Translations under genes and position numbers: made by a program
Assembly (NCBI GenBank): GCA_036924085.1
Contig: JAVGWX010000007.1
Coordinates: 98,109,141-98,173,140 of the forward strand
DNA length: 64,000 nucleotides
DNA from: Ariolimax columbianus
Lineage: Eukaryota > Mollusca > Gastropoda > Stylommatophora > Arionidae
Direction of reading: 5' to 3'
Notes under the pieces: model-generated
Database searches by the model: none
What the model was told of the DNA's origin: nothing
Seen by the model: the letters and a program-made list of their open reading frames with translations, nothing else
Part shown: positions 45,612 to 56,284 of the stretch, piece by piece
How positions within the stretch are numbered: position 1 is the stretch's first letter
Layout: the number at the start of each line of letters is the position of its first letter

Positions 45612-47264
45612 CATCATCATCATATTGCATGTCATTTGTAGAACGTCGCTCCCATCACAGTCTGTCTGAAATAAACTCGTTCCCTTGCCAAAACACCAGC
45701 CTCCGCCACAGTCATACTTAGGCATTCCTCGATATATTGGTGCCATCGTCTTCTTGGTCTACCCCTTCCTCTTTTGCCTGGCACCATACCTTCCATCACC
45801 GTTCTCTCAAGACCATTGTGTCTCTTGATGTGACCAAAGTACTTGCATTTTCTAGCCAAAATGGAATTGATAAACCAGTTCTCTTCTATGCTCAACTCTT
45901 GCCGAATGTCTGCATTTGTTTTTTTCTCTGTCCATGGTATTCTGAGGATCTTTCTGTAACATTTTGACTCGAAGGATTCGATTCTTTGTCTAGAAGTTTT
46001 GGTAATCGTCCATGATTCACAGCCATAAGCTGCCACAGGAAAAACACAGGCTCTCAAGACTTTTACTTTTATCATTTTGTTGGTGCCCTGCCATAATTTC
46101 TTCAGGCTGTTCAGTCTCTGCATTGCCATAGCTAGTCTTCTTCTGATTTCATTCGAGCAGTCGCCATTTTTGTCAATTCTGGAGCCCAGATATTCAAAAT
46201 GTGTGACCTGATCTATTTCCTCACCATCCACTGTAAATTTATGCTGACATTGTGTTTTATCGGTGGTCATTATCTTTGTTTTGTTTATGTTTATGAACAG
46301 ATTTTGATTTTTACTATGTCCATTAACGGCTGAAAGTAGCTGCTCTGGCCCTTCTGCACTTATTGATAGTATCAATGTGTCATCTGCGTATCGTAACTCT
46401 GGAATCTCGTACTCCTTAATCGTAATGGGTCGAAACTTTCAATGTTCTCATCTTCTCGAACATTTCTCATTATACATTCCGCATATATGTTGTACAGATA
46501 AGGTGAGAGGATACATCCCTGTCGGACTCCCTTTTGTACTGCAAACCAATCTGATGTTTGCCCAGATATTCGGACAGCGGCTTGTTGATCTTGATATAAT
46601 GTTTCAACGAGATGGACTATATGCAAAGAAAACCCAGTTTCCTTCATGATTCTCCACAGATTTTGATGTTTTACTGTGTCGAAGGCCTTAGTGTAATCAA
46701 TGAAACATGTGTACAGGTCTACATTAAACTCTCTACATTTTTCATAGATGTTCCTTAAATTGAATATGTGGTCCCGGGTCCCTCTGTCTTTCCTAAAACC
46801 TGCCTGGACTACGTGAATTTCAGATTCAAACCTTTTCTCTATCCTTCTTAACAGGATTCGCAAGAGTATCTTGCTAGCGTGGCTGATCAGCGCAATAGTT
46901 CGGTAGTTCGTGCACAGCTTCAGGTTGCCTTTTTGGGGGAGGGGAATATAAATTGATTTCTTCCATGCTTCTGGCGACTCTGCACTGTGCCATATCTGTT
47001 TTACAGCTTGTGATAGACTCGAGCACATGCCTCCCCTCCTGCTTGTATTAGCTCTGCTGGGATATCATCGCATCCTGGGGACTTTCCCTTTTTCAGGCTT
47101 TTAATTGCAGAGCGTACTTCTTCCAATGTTGGTTCAGGTTCTTTCTCTTCCTTTGGTAGGATTGTAACTGAGCGCTTTGTGCTATCTCCATACATGGTTC
47201 TGCAGTACTCTCTCCATCTATTCAGTATGTCTTTGGTTTATGTTAATGTGTTATCCTCTTTGTC
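45612..47264 (-). mobile_element. RTE-like LINE (second family) with 14-bp TSD
   Basis: 1.65-kb 5'-truncated minus-strand copy ending in a (ATG)n-like tail (gtcatcatcatcat on plus). Perfect TSD atttataattctgt at 45598-45611 and 47265-47278. 3' fragments of the same family are at 10547-11024 and 60632-60835. Confidence 0.93.
45632..47195 (-). pseudogene. RTE reverse transcriptase, three frames
   Basis: Blocks in order on minus: KGKSPGCDDIPAELIQAGGE (47195-47001 frame), then NYRTIALISHASKILLRILL, VVQAGFRKDRGTRDHIFNLR, DYTKAFDTVKH, GVRQGCILSPYLYNIY (47028-46372). A one-base shift follows just before the intact YADD box, then INKTKIM, FEYLGSRIDKNG, LRACVFPVAAYGCESWTITK and GHIKRHNGLE...GRGRPRRRWHQ (46375-45632). 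Nearly complete RT, killed by two frameshifts and loss of the endonuclease. Confidence 0.9.
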
Positions 47265-47278
47265 ATTTATAATTCTGT

Positions 47279-47473
47279 TGGTGGAACAATTGTAAATGCC
47301 CGTTTCGGCAATGCTCATCCGCATTCGACAAATATTTTTTCGGCTGTTATTGGTTAACTCTCCCTGGTCTTTGACTGCTCCTAGTTTGCCTAAAAGGTAA
47401 CAGGTGGTTTAGAGGTCTTCTCCTAGATGAGCTGACATCCAATCTCGTCAGTCTCGTCTACCCAGATTGCTTT
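47279..47473 (-). pseudogene. LINE remnant, upstream part of the target of the RTE insertion
   Basis: Minus-strand sequence that becomes continuous with 45390-45597 when the RTE and one TSD copy are removed. The translation is too degenerate to place motifs firmly. Confidence 0.45.
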
Positions 47474-47486
47474 GAATGTCCTAAAG

Positions 47487-48409
47487 CATACGGCGATGAT
47501 GTATGAAACCATTTGTAGAAGACTTAGTTCTCGGTCGGGGTGCCCTAAGCAGTAGATCAGCTACCTCACTGCGAACTGCTGAGACTCAACCCTTGACCAT
47601 GAGATATGTCCGCTCTCCAGGCGAACAACATCTCCGTGCAAGACCAGGCTTGTCCCCTGGTCAAATGCACTATTTCGAGAGGAATCACAGATCGCTGACA
47701 TTTGGTCCACGTGCTTGCTGATAAGCTACCATCTGAGGGATTACGGCCGAACGCCTCTAAGCCAGAATCCCGCCCTAAATCTCAGCACCGCTGTGATGGG
47801 AGGCTACGACATGGCTGGGGCTAGCGTCTCAGCCCAGCCCGATCGAGCCGCAGAAATGCACCTGGCAAAATGCACTCCTGCCTCGCTCTTTGCCTCTGTC
47901 TGCTATCAGTCATCCCAAAGGACGCAGAAGAGATGCAGTCCAGCGGACATTGCACCTCCTGCCCTATTGTGGCAACCTCCCGAGTGGCGGGGAATGCTAG
48001 GCGTACTATCACTGCAGATGAACCGAGAAAATAAAGGGAGCAAAGATATACCTCATTCACATGCATATGCTTCGTTTCTGGCAGGACGTGACGATCCTGG
48101 GACAAAGTCACACTGGACTGCCTCTCTTCCGGGATAGTACAAACTAGTACATAGTCCATCATATCATTGCCAAACCCTATAGACACGAGTAGGGAAGACA
48201 CGATAGTCCTGCAAGACAACTTCCCAAGAGAGACAACTCTGACCAAAAACAACTGCTGCCTTGCAGTTAGGCTGGGGACAGCCAAAGGCTAAGGAGAGCA
48301 ACCCTACAGAAACGCCTGTTGAAATCGGATGCACTGAGCCACAGGCTTAACAAAATAAAACAGTGCAACGTAAATATCGCTGTAAACAGCGTACGATGAA
48401 GAAGAAGAA
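47487..48409 (+). mobile_element. Unclassified 923-bp retroposon with GAA tail
   Basis: Perfect 13-bp TSD, gaatgtcctaaag, at 47474-47486 and 48410-48422. It ends gcgtacgatgaagaagaaga, close to the 3' end of the RNase-H LINEs (gcgtacgaagaagaag). Short open frames on both strands show no known domain. Likely non-autonomous. Confidence 0.87.
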
Positions 48410-49001
48410 GAATGTCCTAAAGTATCCTTTGATGCATTAGCACATAATCTGCAAGAAAGTGAGTTATTGGGAAATAAGTTATCTGCTGCTGTGTGACAGT
48501 TCCAGCTGGAGCATTGGCGTTTAGGGCAGTGGAGATTGGGCTGGCGACTCTAAGAACAAAGGTTGCCTAGGTCAATCACCGGTTCGACACTAGGTCTACA
48601 AAGAAAACGATGGGCTTAGGCGGAAGACTTTGTTTGGTACAGGGGTGGGTGTTCGAAGTTTAGGTGGGGATTCGGAGCTGATCACTCTGGCGTTCGGAAT
48701 AAGCGTAGGTGGGGTAGGGGGGGGGGTGTGACAGTCATATGCTGTCACGTCCGGCTACGACATTTAGAGTGACACGGAGTAAGGCGTAGTCTTCCAATAA
48801 CAATTTGTTAAGGGTAGTTCCAAATTGCAGTGATGGCTAGGTCAGACAGCCAATAGAAGACCATTGGACAGCCTTGTTGTGCTTGAGACTATAAAGTACT
48901 CTGCAAGGATGAACTGAGCAGACTGGCTGAAAGGCTATCAGGAATCTGAGAGTTAGTGAGTTTCCAGGGTGACTGTTCTTTTTCTTCCTTCTTCTGCGTT
49001 C

Positions 49002-50195
49002 TTCTTCTTCTTCTTACGCTGTCAGACGTCAACCTTTATTTTTTCGAAAAAAGCAGCGATCATCCTGAAGCTGTCGACACTGCCATAGAGCTTGTCTAAT
49101 GTTGCTACTGGTGATGGCCACATCTGCTTTCTCTGATCCTCGTATGTCGGGCAGTTTTGCAGCAGATGTTCAGCGGTCATTTTCCCGGTACCACGCGAGC
49201 ATTCGTCAGTGCCAACTATCTTCAATTTGTTGAATAGGTGGTACCTCAGTCTATTGTGGCCAGTACGAAGTCTGAAGACCACAACCTGCTCTCTTCTGTT
49301 CAACTGGTAATAGGCATCGTTTTTTGTGAAGCCAGTATGTTATGTTTCCCATTTGGTCATGTATCTAGCTCTAATAAGCCTTTTTGACTCTTCGTATGTC
49401 ACACTAGTATCTGGTTGTGGTAGTCTTGCACCTTCTTTTGCCAGTCTGTCTGCCTCCTCGTTGCCTTGGATGTTACAGTGGGATGGAACCCACTGTACCA
49501 CTACTCTTTTTGGTGCAGACTGCTGGCAACGTTGACAGAGTGCTGCACTTAACTCATTAAGTTCGGTATTTTTCTGGCTTTTTAGTGCTGTGACTACGGC
49601 CAGGGCATCTGTGAGCAGGACTATGTGGCTTTCATTCCTTTTAACTGTCACCATTTCTTCTACTGCAGCCTTCAGTGCCTCTGCCTCCGCTCTGAAATTG
49701 CTTGTGTATTTTCCAGTTGCCACTGACAGTATTATTTTTCTGCCATTTGGTAGGCTCAGGAATACCCCTGCCCCTCCGTTCTGTGTTGTGTTTGTTACAG
49801 AACCGTCGGTGTATGCATGGGTCCAGTCCATGCTTGGGTATTTTTCCTTTATGTACCTCAGGGTTGTATCTCTTCTTTCTTTTTCAGTCTGGCTGTTTTT
49901 GTTTCCAATACCTGGTATATTTTATTCCACCTTTGGAAATATATGCTGCCTCCAGGTAGGTTTTCGTACAGTAGGGATGGGCTTTGGTTTTGTTTTTGCG
50001 TTCATAGGGTCTTCATTCATCTTTGCTTTGGCTATTTCTGCAAAGTTTCTCCGCTTTAGTTTTCAATTTCCAAAATTGTTTGGTGCATTGGATGGTCAGT
50101 CAGTCTTCTGAGCTTCTCTGCTTGCTGCTGGGCTCTGCAGTCTCTTCTGTCGGTCATGGATTGCAGTTTTGTAATCTTTTCAAGTTCTACAATTG
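49002..50195 (-). mobile_element. RNase-H LINE inserted into SINE A tail
   Basis: TSD cttctgcgttc (48991-49001) and cttcagcgttc (50196-50206), one mismatch, within the SINE A tail. Reversed GAA tail at the left end. Best RNase-H LINE copy in the window. Confidence 0.87.
49022..49831 (-). pseudogene. LINE RNase H domain and C-terminal tail, frameshifted
   Basis: 49831-49340 reads the full RNase H: YTDGSVTNTTQNGGAGVF, NFRAEAEALKAA, VLLTDALAVV, VVQWVPSHCNIQGNEEADRL. A shift near 49330 leads to 49303-49022: [40 protein letters not shown]. All four catalytic acids look intact; one Cys of the CPCG knuckle is changed (ECSRG). Confidence 0.9.
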
Positions 50196-51330
50196 CTTCA
50201 GCGTTCGTTCTCAAACTCCCGCCACCAAGTCCTAAACAGGGCTTTGCAAGTAGCAGGATGTAGTCCGGAGAACAGACCACGTTGTGTCGCTAGTTTACAG
50301 CTTGACTGCAATATTTTAACTTTTCGGTCCGACACAGCCGTCTTCGGCAGACAGGGTGACTGTATCTTCATACACCTCGAGTTTTGGTCAATCGCTCAAT
50401 TGGTGTTTATGTTGGACACTGTATGTGAATGCACAGATCGCCTGATTGAAAGTGACCTGATTAAATGTGAATGTCCAGATCGTCTGATCATACGTGAACC
50501 GATTGTATGTGAATGCACAGATCACCTGATTGAAAGTGATCTGATTATATGTGAATGCACAGATCGACCAAGTACGTGATCACACGTGAGTACGTGATCC
50601 GATTATAATTTACGTGATCTAATTACATATGAATGCACAGATCACCTGATTGAAAGTGGTCTGATTATATGTGAGTACGTAATCCGATCGTGAGGACGAA
50701 TTTGTGATTGTCTGTTGAGTGTGCAGATAAGGGAGTGCAGCGGCAAGAATCTGGGTTATGTAGTTTTGGGGGAAGCATGAAAAGCTAGTGCTTAAAAAAC
50801 TCCTATATATATATTATGATTATTTAGTTTATATGTACTTTGCTTTTTTGTTGATATTCACGTTATTAAATCACATCATTTTTGTTGGATAGTGTTTATT
50901 ATATTATTTACTGTGTGAAATCGTGTCGTGGTGTAGATACATAACTTAAAGTCTTTATACTGGCTTAGAAGACTCTGCGGTGGCTGTATACAACCAGTTT
51001 AATTTATATTACCTTTCTCTAAAAGATATGCGCATTCAATCTATTCTTAAATGCATTAATTGTCCCTGCCTCCACTACCTCCTGTGGCAATGCATTCCAA
51101 GTATTCACCACACTTTGACTAAACAAATATTTCCTAATATCTAATCTGGACCTTTCTTTAGTTCATTTGTAGCTATGCCCTCTTGTTTTTGTAGGTGGTT
51201 GTATTTGGAGAAGCTTGTTATGGTCCAATATATCCGCTCATTTGATCATCTTATAAACCTGTATTGTCACCTCGAATTCTTCTCTCTTCTAGACACTGCA
51301 GGTCCTGTTTTGCTGAGTCTTTCCTCATAC

Positions 51331-52484
51331 CTAATTCTGGAATCCCACTATCAGCTTTGTCACTCCTTTTTGTATCCTTTCCGGCATGTTTATATTCTCT
51401 CTACGATAAGGACTCCACACCTGTACACAGTACTCCGATCTAGGTCTAACTAATGCTTTATTCAGTTTGACTATCACTTCCTTGTTCCTATGTTTAATAT
51501 TTCTTTTTATCATACTCAACATTGCATTTGACTGTTTCACTGCTACCTGAACTTGCTCCTTCACCTTATCTGTATGATCTATTATAACCCCCAGGTAATT
51601 TTCCTTTTCTATCTTTCTAATATTTGTTCTCGTCCATTCTGTAATTATGTTCCATAGTAGATCTACCCATGTGGGTGACTGTACATTTATCTAAATTAAA
51701 CTCCATTTCCCAGCTTACAGACCATTCTCAAATTTTATCTAAATCCGACCTCAATATATCCAGTTCTGCTTTAGTTGAGACACTAATGCATAGTTTTGTG
51801 TCATCAGCGAATTTTGCAATCATGGATCCCATATCAATGTCCAAATTGTTTATTTAGATCAAGAACTAAATTGGGCCCGAAACCGAGCCCTGTGGCCCTC
51901 CACTTTTCACTTCACACCACTCAGAGTACTCCTTATTTATGCCCACTCTCTGCCTTCTTCCCGTTAACCAATCTTCAATCCATTTGGCAACTTCCCCACC
52001 TATTCTATGTGATTTTAACTTTCTAAATAATCTTTGGTGAGGTACTCTATCAAAGGCCTTTACAAAATCTAAATAAATAACATCTACTGGCTTTTCTTTA
52101 TCTATCATTTTAGTAACCTCCTCCATGAATTCTAATAGATTTGATAAGTACGATCTCCCTCTAGTAAACACACGCTGACTATTTATGATTAGATTAAACT
52201 TGTCTAAATGCATTACAATGTTTTCTTTGATTATTGACTCAAACAATTTACAGACTATGTTCGTTAAACTCACCGGTCTATAATTCGCTGAATCTGATTT
52301 TTTGCCCTTTTTGAATAAGGGGGATCACTCCTGCATCTTTCCAATCTCCTGGAACTATACGTTTTGCAAGTGATTGAGAACATAATATAGCCAATGGTTT
52401 TGCTAGTTGGTCTCCTATTTCAAACATCAATTTTGGATGAATACCATCTTGACCTGGACATTTATCCACTTTGAACCCCTCCAA
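51331..52484 (-). pseudogene. CR1-like reverse transcriptase
   Basis: Blocks KCPGQDGIHPKLMFEIGDQL and PGDWKDAGVIPLIQKG (52484-52278), then FESIIKENIVMHLDKFNLI, VFTRGRSYLSNL, VIYLDFVKAFDRVPHQRLF, VKSGGPQGSVSGPI (52273-51866; the usual GVPQGSVLGP box is damaged), then the C-terminal ALVRPRSEYCVQVWSPYRRE (51564-51331). The palm box region between is degraded. Many frame breaks. Confidence 0.87.
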
Positions 52485-52531
52485 TTTTTAAAAAAAACCA
52501 TTCCCTCTGTAATACAGATTGATCTTAATCC

Positions 52532-53202
52532 GGGATCAAGACGCGGAGCAGCACATGAGCTGCAGTGGTCATTCGATTACTCTCTCTTTTCTCACCTCAC
52601 TCTGTTTCATTTGACTCTATCCCAGTCACACCCTTGCACAACTTTCACACGCGCCCTCGTGGTAAAGCCCTTCCATAGCACTTTGGTTGGGCTAGCTTCT
52701 GAGGGCGCACAAACCTAGCATAGGTACATACAGATGCACACATGCATCCAAGCACTGGTTTATGCGTCCTGATATCGCCCAATTGACTACGGTCTGGGGT
52801 GGAAAATGGCGCGCCTCCGCCAGTAGAAACTAGTGAGGCAAACATCTAAGCAAAAAAAAAAAAAAAAGCTGCAGTGGTCAGCGACCTATAGCTGACTGCT
52901 AGCGTCAGGGCCAGCGAACCATAGCTGCCAAGACCCTTCTACACCTCCACGTGGGGATCCTGGATAACAGGCTGCAGCAGGGCAGACTGGCTAAGGAGAA
53001 GGGATCGAAGAGGGAATGCTAACCCGGTACTCAAAAAATGCTTGCTGAAGTCGGATGTGTTGGACCGAAAGGTGCAAATATTGCAGCCAAGCTGTAAACT
53101 ACGACACAACGCATTCCATTCTCTGGACTACATTCTGCTACTTAAGCCATTTCAGGATTTGGTAGTGGGAGATTGAGAACGAACGAAGAAGAAGAAAAAG
53201 AA
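52532..53202 (+). mobile_element. SINE A inserted in CR1 copy
   Basis: Perfect 11-bp TSD, gatcttaatcc, at 52521-52531 and 53203-53213. Body gggatcaagacgcggagcag...gagaacgaacgaagaagaag. It carries an internal A-tailed insertion at 52572-52866. Confidence 0.93.
52572..52866 (+). mobile_element. A-tailed retroposon inside SINE A
   Basis: 295 bp with a terminal A-run at 52852-52867. Perfect 14-bp TSD, agctgcagtggtca, at 52558-52571 and 52867-52880. No tRNA box or ORF recognised; family unknown. Confidence 0.9.
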
Positions 53203-53365
53203 GATCTTAATCCCGCTGTATCCATGACTCTTTGAAAAATATCTATAGGCCATGGGATCTTGGAGCAGTCCTCTTTTGTGTAGACTGTGCCAAAGTACTG
53301 ATTGAGTAGATTAGCTGCCTCCCTACCCTCACTTATTATTTTCCCTGTACTGTCTTTGAGAGGAC

Positions 53366-53704
53366 CTACTTTGTCTTTCGTTCTTTGTTTATTTCTAACA
53401 TAAGAAAAGAAGCATTTACTATCAGTCTTGATCCTTTGAGCAATTTTTTGTTGGGAAGTATTTTAGCTGTTTTATTCACTTTCTGAGCTATGTTCTGCTT
53501 GTCCAAATATTTTAAATATGTTACTTTTGATTTACCTGACTCTATATATTTTTTCCATGCTTTATTTTTAGCTTTTCTACATTTCACTACAAATCTAGTT
53601 ATCCACTTGTTACGCTTGGGGTTTACCTCCCTACATGGAACACATTCCTCTTTTAGCTTTTCTAGAACTGTTTTAAAACAGTTCAACATCTGTTCCTCCG
53701 ACAA
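53366..53704 (-). pseudogene. CR1-like linker between endonuclease and RT
   Basis: 112 codons: NKWITRFVVKCRKAKNKAWK and YLKYLDKQNIAQKVNKTAK, the basic, aromatic linker preceding the CR1 RT. Confidence 0.78.
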
Positions 53705-53864
53705 TATTTTTCCAGATTATTTGACTCGCTGCCTTTTCATCTTCTAAACATCTGCCTTAGAGTAGTCGTATATTCAGGTGTTTATGTTTACTTCTTTCCC
53801 TGCAATAAGATCCCAACGAATGATCCGATGGTCACTTGAGCATGTTGTAAATCTTTAGATAAGT

Positions 53865-54164
53865 AAACTACTCAGCTAACATAGACTACTACACCTGGAT
53901 GAGATACAGTTAAAGACTGGCGAGCTTCATCTGCCCAAAACATCTCTAGTTTCAGGGTGCGTTTTCCGCCGTCGACCATTTTCATGTTTGTTGCTGTTGT
54001 TGATAAACGAGGTCTGCTGATCTGACCCCTCTTTTGCAGTCAATGCCAAGCTGAATGATTTGCAGGCATGTTGTATTTGGTTCTCCTGTTAGTAGAAACA
54101 AGTGTGCCAGATGAAGGTCACTTCCGGCTGTGACAATATACACTACTGCATTGAGACAATCAGT
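53865..54164. other. No gene seen
   Basis: Unclassified single-copy or old repeat sequence between the CR1 5' end and a SINE B tail array. Confidence 0.4.
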
Positions 54165-54640
54165 CCAGTCAGGTATAACATACTGATCAGGACGTCGGGT
54201 CAAGGTCAGTCACAATACACTGACCAGGACCTCGGGTCAGGCACAATACACTGACCAGGACGTCGGGTCAGGGTCAGTCACAATACACTGACCAGGACGT
54301 CGGGTCAGGCACAATACACTGACCAGGACGTCGGGTCAGGCACAATACACTGACCAGGACGTCGGGTGAGGGTCAGTCACAATACACTGACCAAGACGTC
54401 GGGTCAGGTACAATACACTGACCAAGACCACAATCTCTCTTCTGTGTAGCGTTAGCTGGAAACAGTCTGTTGTCAAGGCAGTCTTGCTGACGAGATAAGG
54501 ATCGGTGTGATCCCCTTAGTAGTGAGCGCCACGCATATGAAGTCAAGCATAGCACAACCACATGGAGGACCGCGGTCCATTTACCTCAGCACGCGTAGAA
54601 TGTGAGGGAAGCTATTACAAGCCGCCACTTAACGCCATTT
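54165..54640 (+). mobile_element. SINE B copy with expanded 5' region
   Basis: The 5' segment is amplified as a 31/37-bp array (54170-54430), followed by the normal body (cacgcatatgaagtcaagca, ccacttaacgccattttcag). Confidence 0.8.
54170..54430. repeat. 31/37-bp tandem array derived from SINE B
   Basis: Units share acaatacactgaccaggacg and tcgggtcagg; 37-bp units carry an extra gtcagt step. About eight copies. Parallel to the array at 14355-14575 but with a different unit sequence. Confidence 0.9.
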
Positions 54641-54647
54641 TCAGAAA

Positions 54648-54745
54648 GAATACAACGAAAAGTAGAGAGGGAAGTACCGGGTGAACAATGGGCGTGTCGG
54701 AAGTATAATGGAACAACAGAAGCAATTTTCTGTTTCAAGCGATGT
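54648..54745 (+). pseudogene. RTE-like RT finger fragment
   Basis: Plus frame RIQRKVEREVPGEQWACRKY then NGTTEAIFCF resembles the EQxGFRxGxGTxDAIFxLR motif. A near-identical piece is at 56354-56450, both next to SINE B copies. Confidence 0.62.
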
Positions 54746-54756
54746 CGATCGATATG

Positions 54757-54948
54757 ATCCCCGTAGTAGTGAGCGTCACGCAGATGAAGCCAAGCATAGA
54801 ACAATCGCATGGAGGACCGCTGCCCCCCCCCCCCTCATCAGCACGCTCGTGGTGTGAGGTAAGCTACTAAAACCTGCCACTTAACGCGCTTGTCAAGGCG
54901 CACACAAGAGTAAACATACTCACTGCGAGCATTCAACAACAATAACAA
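54757..54948 (+). mobile_element. SINE B 3' part
   Basis: gatccccgtagtagtgagcg to gagcattcaacaacaataac (CAA tail). A C12 run at 54823-54834 replaces normal sequence. Confidence 0.75.
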
Positions 54949-54949
54949 C

Positions 54950-55945
54950 ATTGATTAGAATAGATTTATATTGTGTTTGTTTCGCTTCTTTCTTTGCACG
55001 CGAACCATATGGATGGCATTTTTACAGAAAGACTGTATCCGAATTTGTAGTGGCGCTTTCAATAGCACTGATTTTACATGATGTGATGCTTGCTAACTCC
55101 ATGTACACCCTTCTGCAGTCGCCTATAAAATTGGGAGGTTACAGTGGCCCTATTTATTTCAACCTGGGTACGATCCGTGTGTAAGTTTCCTGGTCATAGG
55201 TTATAGTTAGCATTTAGTTCATTTGAGTCAGAAGCATCTTGGTGAACGATCACACACGATCCGTATGTGATATAAAATACAGAGCAATATCAATGTCCGT
55301 CAGTTTACATTTAAGGGAAAGGCTACTGTCAAACCGGATGCACAAATGGATCCACTTGTGTGTGGACATTATAATACAAAGCCCTTATGATTACATCATA
55401 GATAATTTGCATATTCAAGAGAGAGTTGAACAGATTTCTTGTGTCCGATCCACGTGAGTAAATCAATAGCCTCCAGAGGGAAACCAAAGCGCGTGATGGC
55501 ATTCCTCCTCTCCCTCCTTCACTCCTCCCTATTGCCTGGTCGGTGGCGAGCCAGGCCGAGTGATCAGCGCGGGTCTCGGCAGGCAATCTGCTCAGGTATT
55601 CACAGCGCATGCGCAAGCATATCAACATTTTAGGCGGCCAAGGTTGCCAAATTGGCTTTTTAATAGTCAATTTAAAGAAAGTTGGCTTTTTAGATAGATT
55701 TCGTCAGATAATGGTGTTTGATTTCGTATACTTTTTTTTTTCATGGTTTTCTGTAGGACTGTTTTGAGTAAAAAATATTTTGTTTGCATCTAAGGAGCAT
55801 TGTTTGGTGTCTAGAAGACTTTGGTATAGATACAATAACTGATCTGTGTAATGATATATTATATATATATATAATACTGGACCTATACCGACTAACATTA
55901 AACTATCAATCTTTAAAACAATACCCAAAAACCTCAAGGAACAGA
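54950..55945. other. No gene seen
   Basis: AT-rich; includes a ttggctttttaatagtcaat segment repeated loosely at 55685 and 62540-62600. No exon recognised. Confidence 0.4.
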
Positions 55946-55949
55946 ATGT

Positions 55950-56280
55950 CAAAGACTGTTGTTTGTGAATGCCCGCAATGAGTAGGGTACTCTTTTGTGC
56001 GCCCTGAAAAAGACGTTAAATGACAGGTTGCAGTAGCTTTATTCCCATCCAGGGTCCTCCAGGCGGCTGTGCTGTACTTGGCTTCATCTGCGTGCCATTC
56101 ACTACTACGGGGATCACGTCGATTCCGCCTCACCATGTTAGCCAGACTCCCATGAAAACAGCCCTTTTCAGGGAGGGTTACTAGGAAGCCGAGGTGATGG
56201 TCTTGGCCCGTATGTTTTGCTTGACCCTGACTAACATGTCTGATCTGTTTATTTTGCCTGACCAGCCGTTAGTCTTCCTC
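55950..56280 (-). mobile_element. SINE B copy
   Basis: Reversed copy: gaatgcccgcaatgagtagg, ctgaaaaagacgttaaatga, ggatcacgtcgattccgcct, gaccctgactaacatgtctg. Confidence 0.82.
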
Positions 56281-56284
56281 CCCA

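Larger units (their letters stand above)
48977..50351 (-). mobile_element. SINE A inside LTR-like copy 3
   Basis: Perfect 12-bp TSD, cagggtgactgt, at 48965-48976 and 50352-50363. The SINE tail (reversed: ttctttttcttccttcttct) is at 48977-49001 and the body at 50203-50351; the LINE 49002-50195 sits in between. Confidence 0.9.
48490..50905 (+). mobile_element. LTR-like element copy 3, carrying nested insertions
   Basis: Starts TGTGACAGTTCCAGCTGGAG. TATA-like ataaagtact at 48891-48900, single-copy ancestor of the 37-bp satellite unit around 48915-48960, repeats of gtgaatgcacagatcacctg in the 3' half, and ATTAAA at 50865-50870. Interrupted by SINE A (48977-50351), which is itself interrupted by a LINE. 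No internal coding region. Confidence 0.7.
50943..53860 (-). mobile_element. CR1-like LINE, longest copy, with nested SINEs
   Basis: Minus-strand copy from the endonuclease end (CSSDHRIIRWDLIAGKE near 53830, including the SDH box) through the linker (53704-53366), RT and 3' end near 50943. Split at 52532-53202 by SINE A. Other copies: 15886-17442, 37862-38370, 40357-41055. Confidence 0.9.

Noticed and set aside
47487..48409. Protein gene on either strand (140- and 154-codon frames)
   Set aside because: Lies inside a TSD-bounded retroposon, without recognisable domain.
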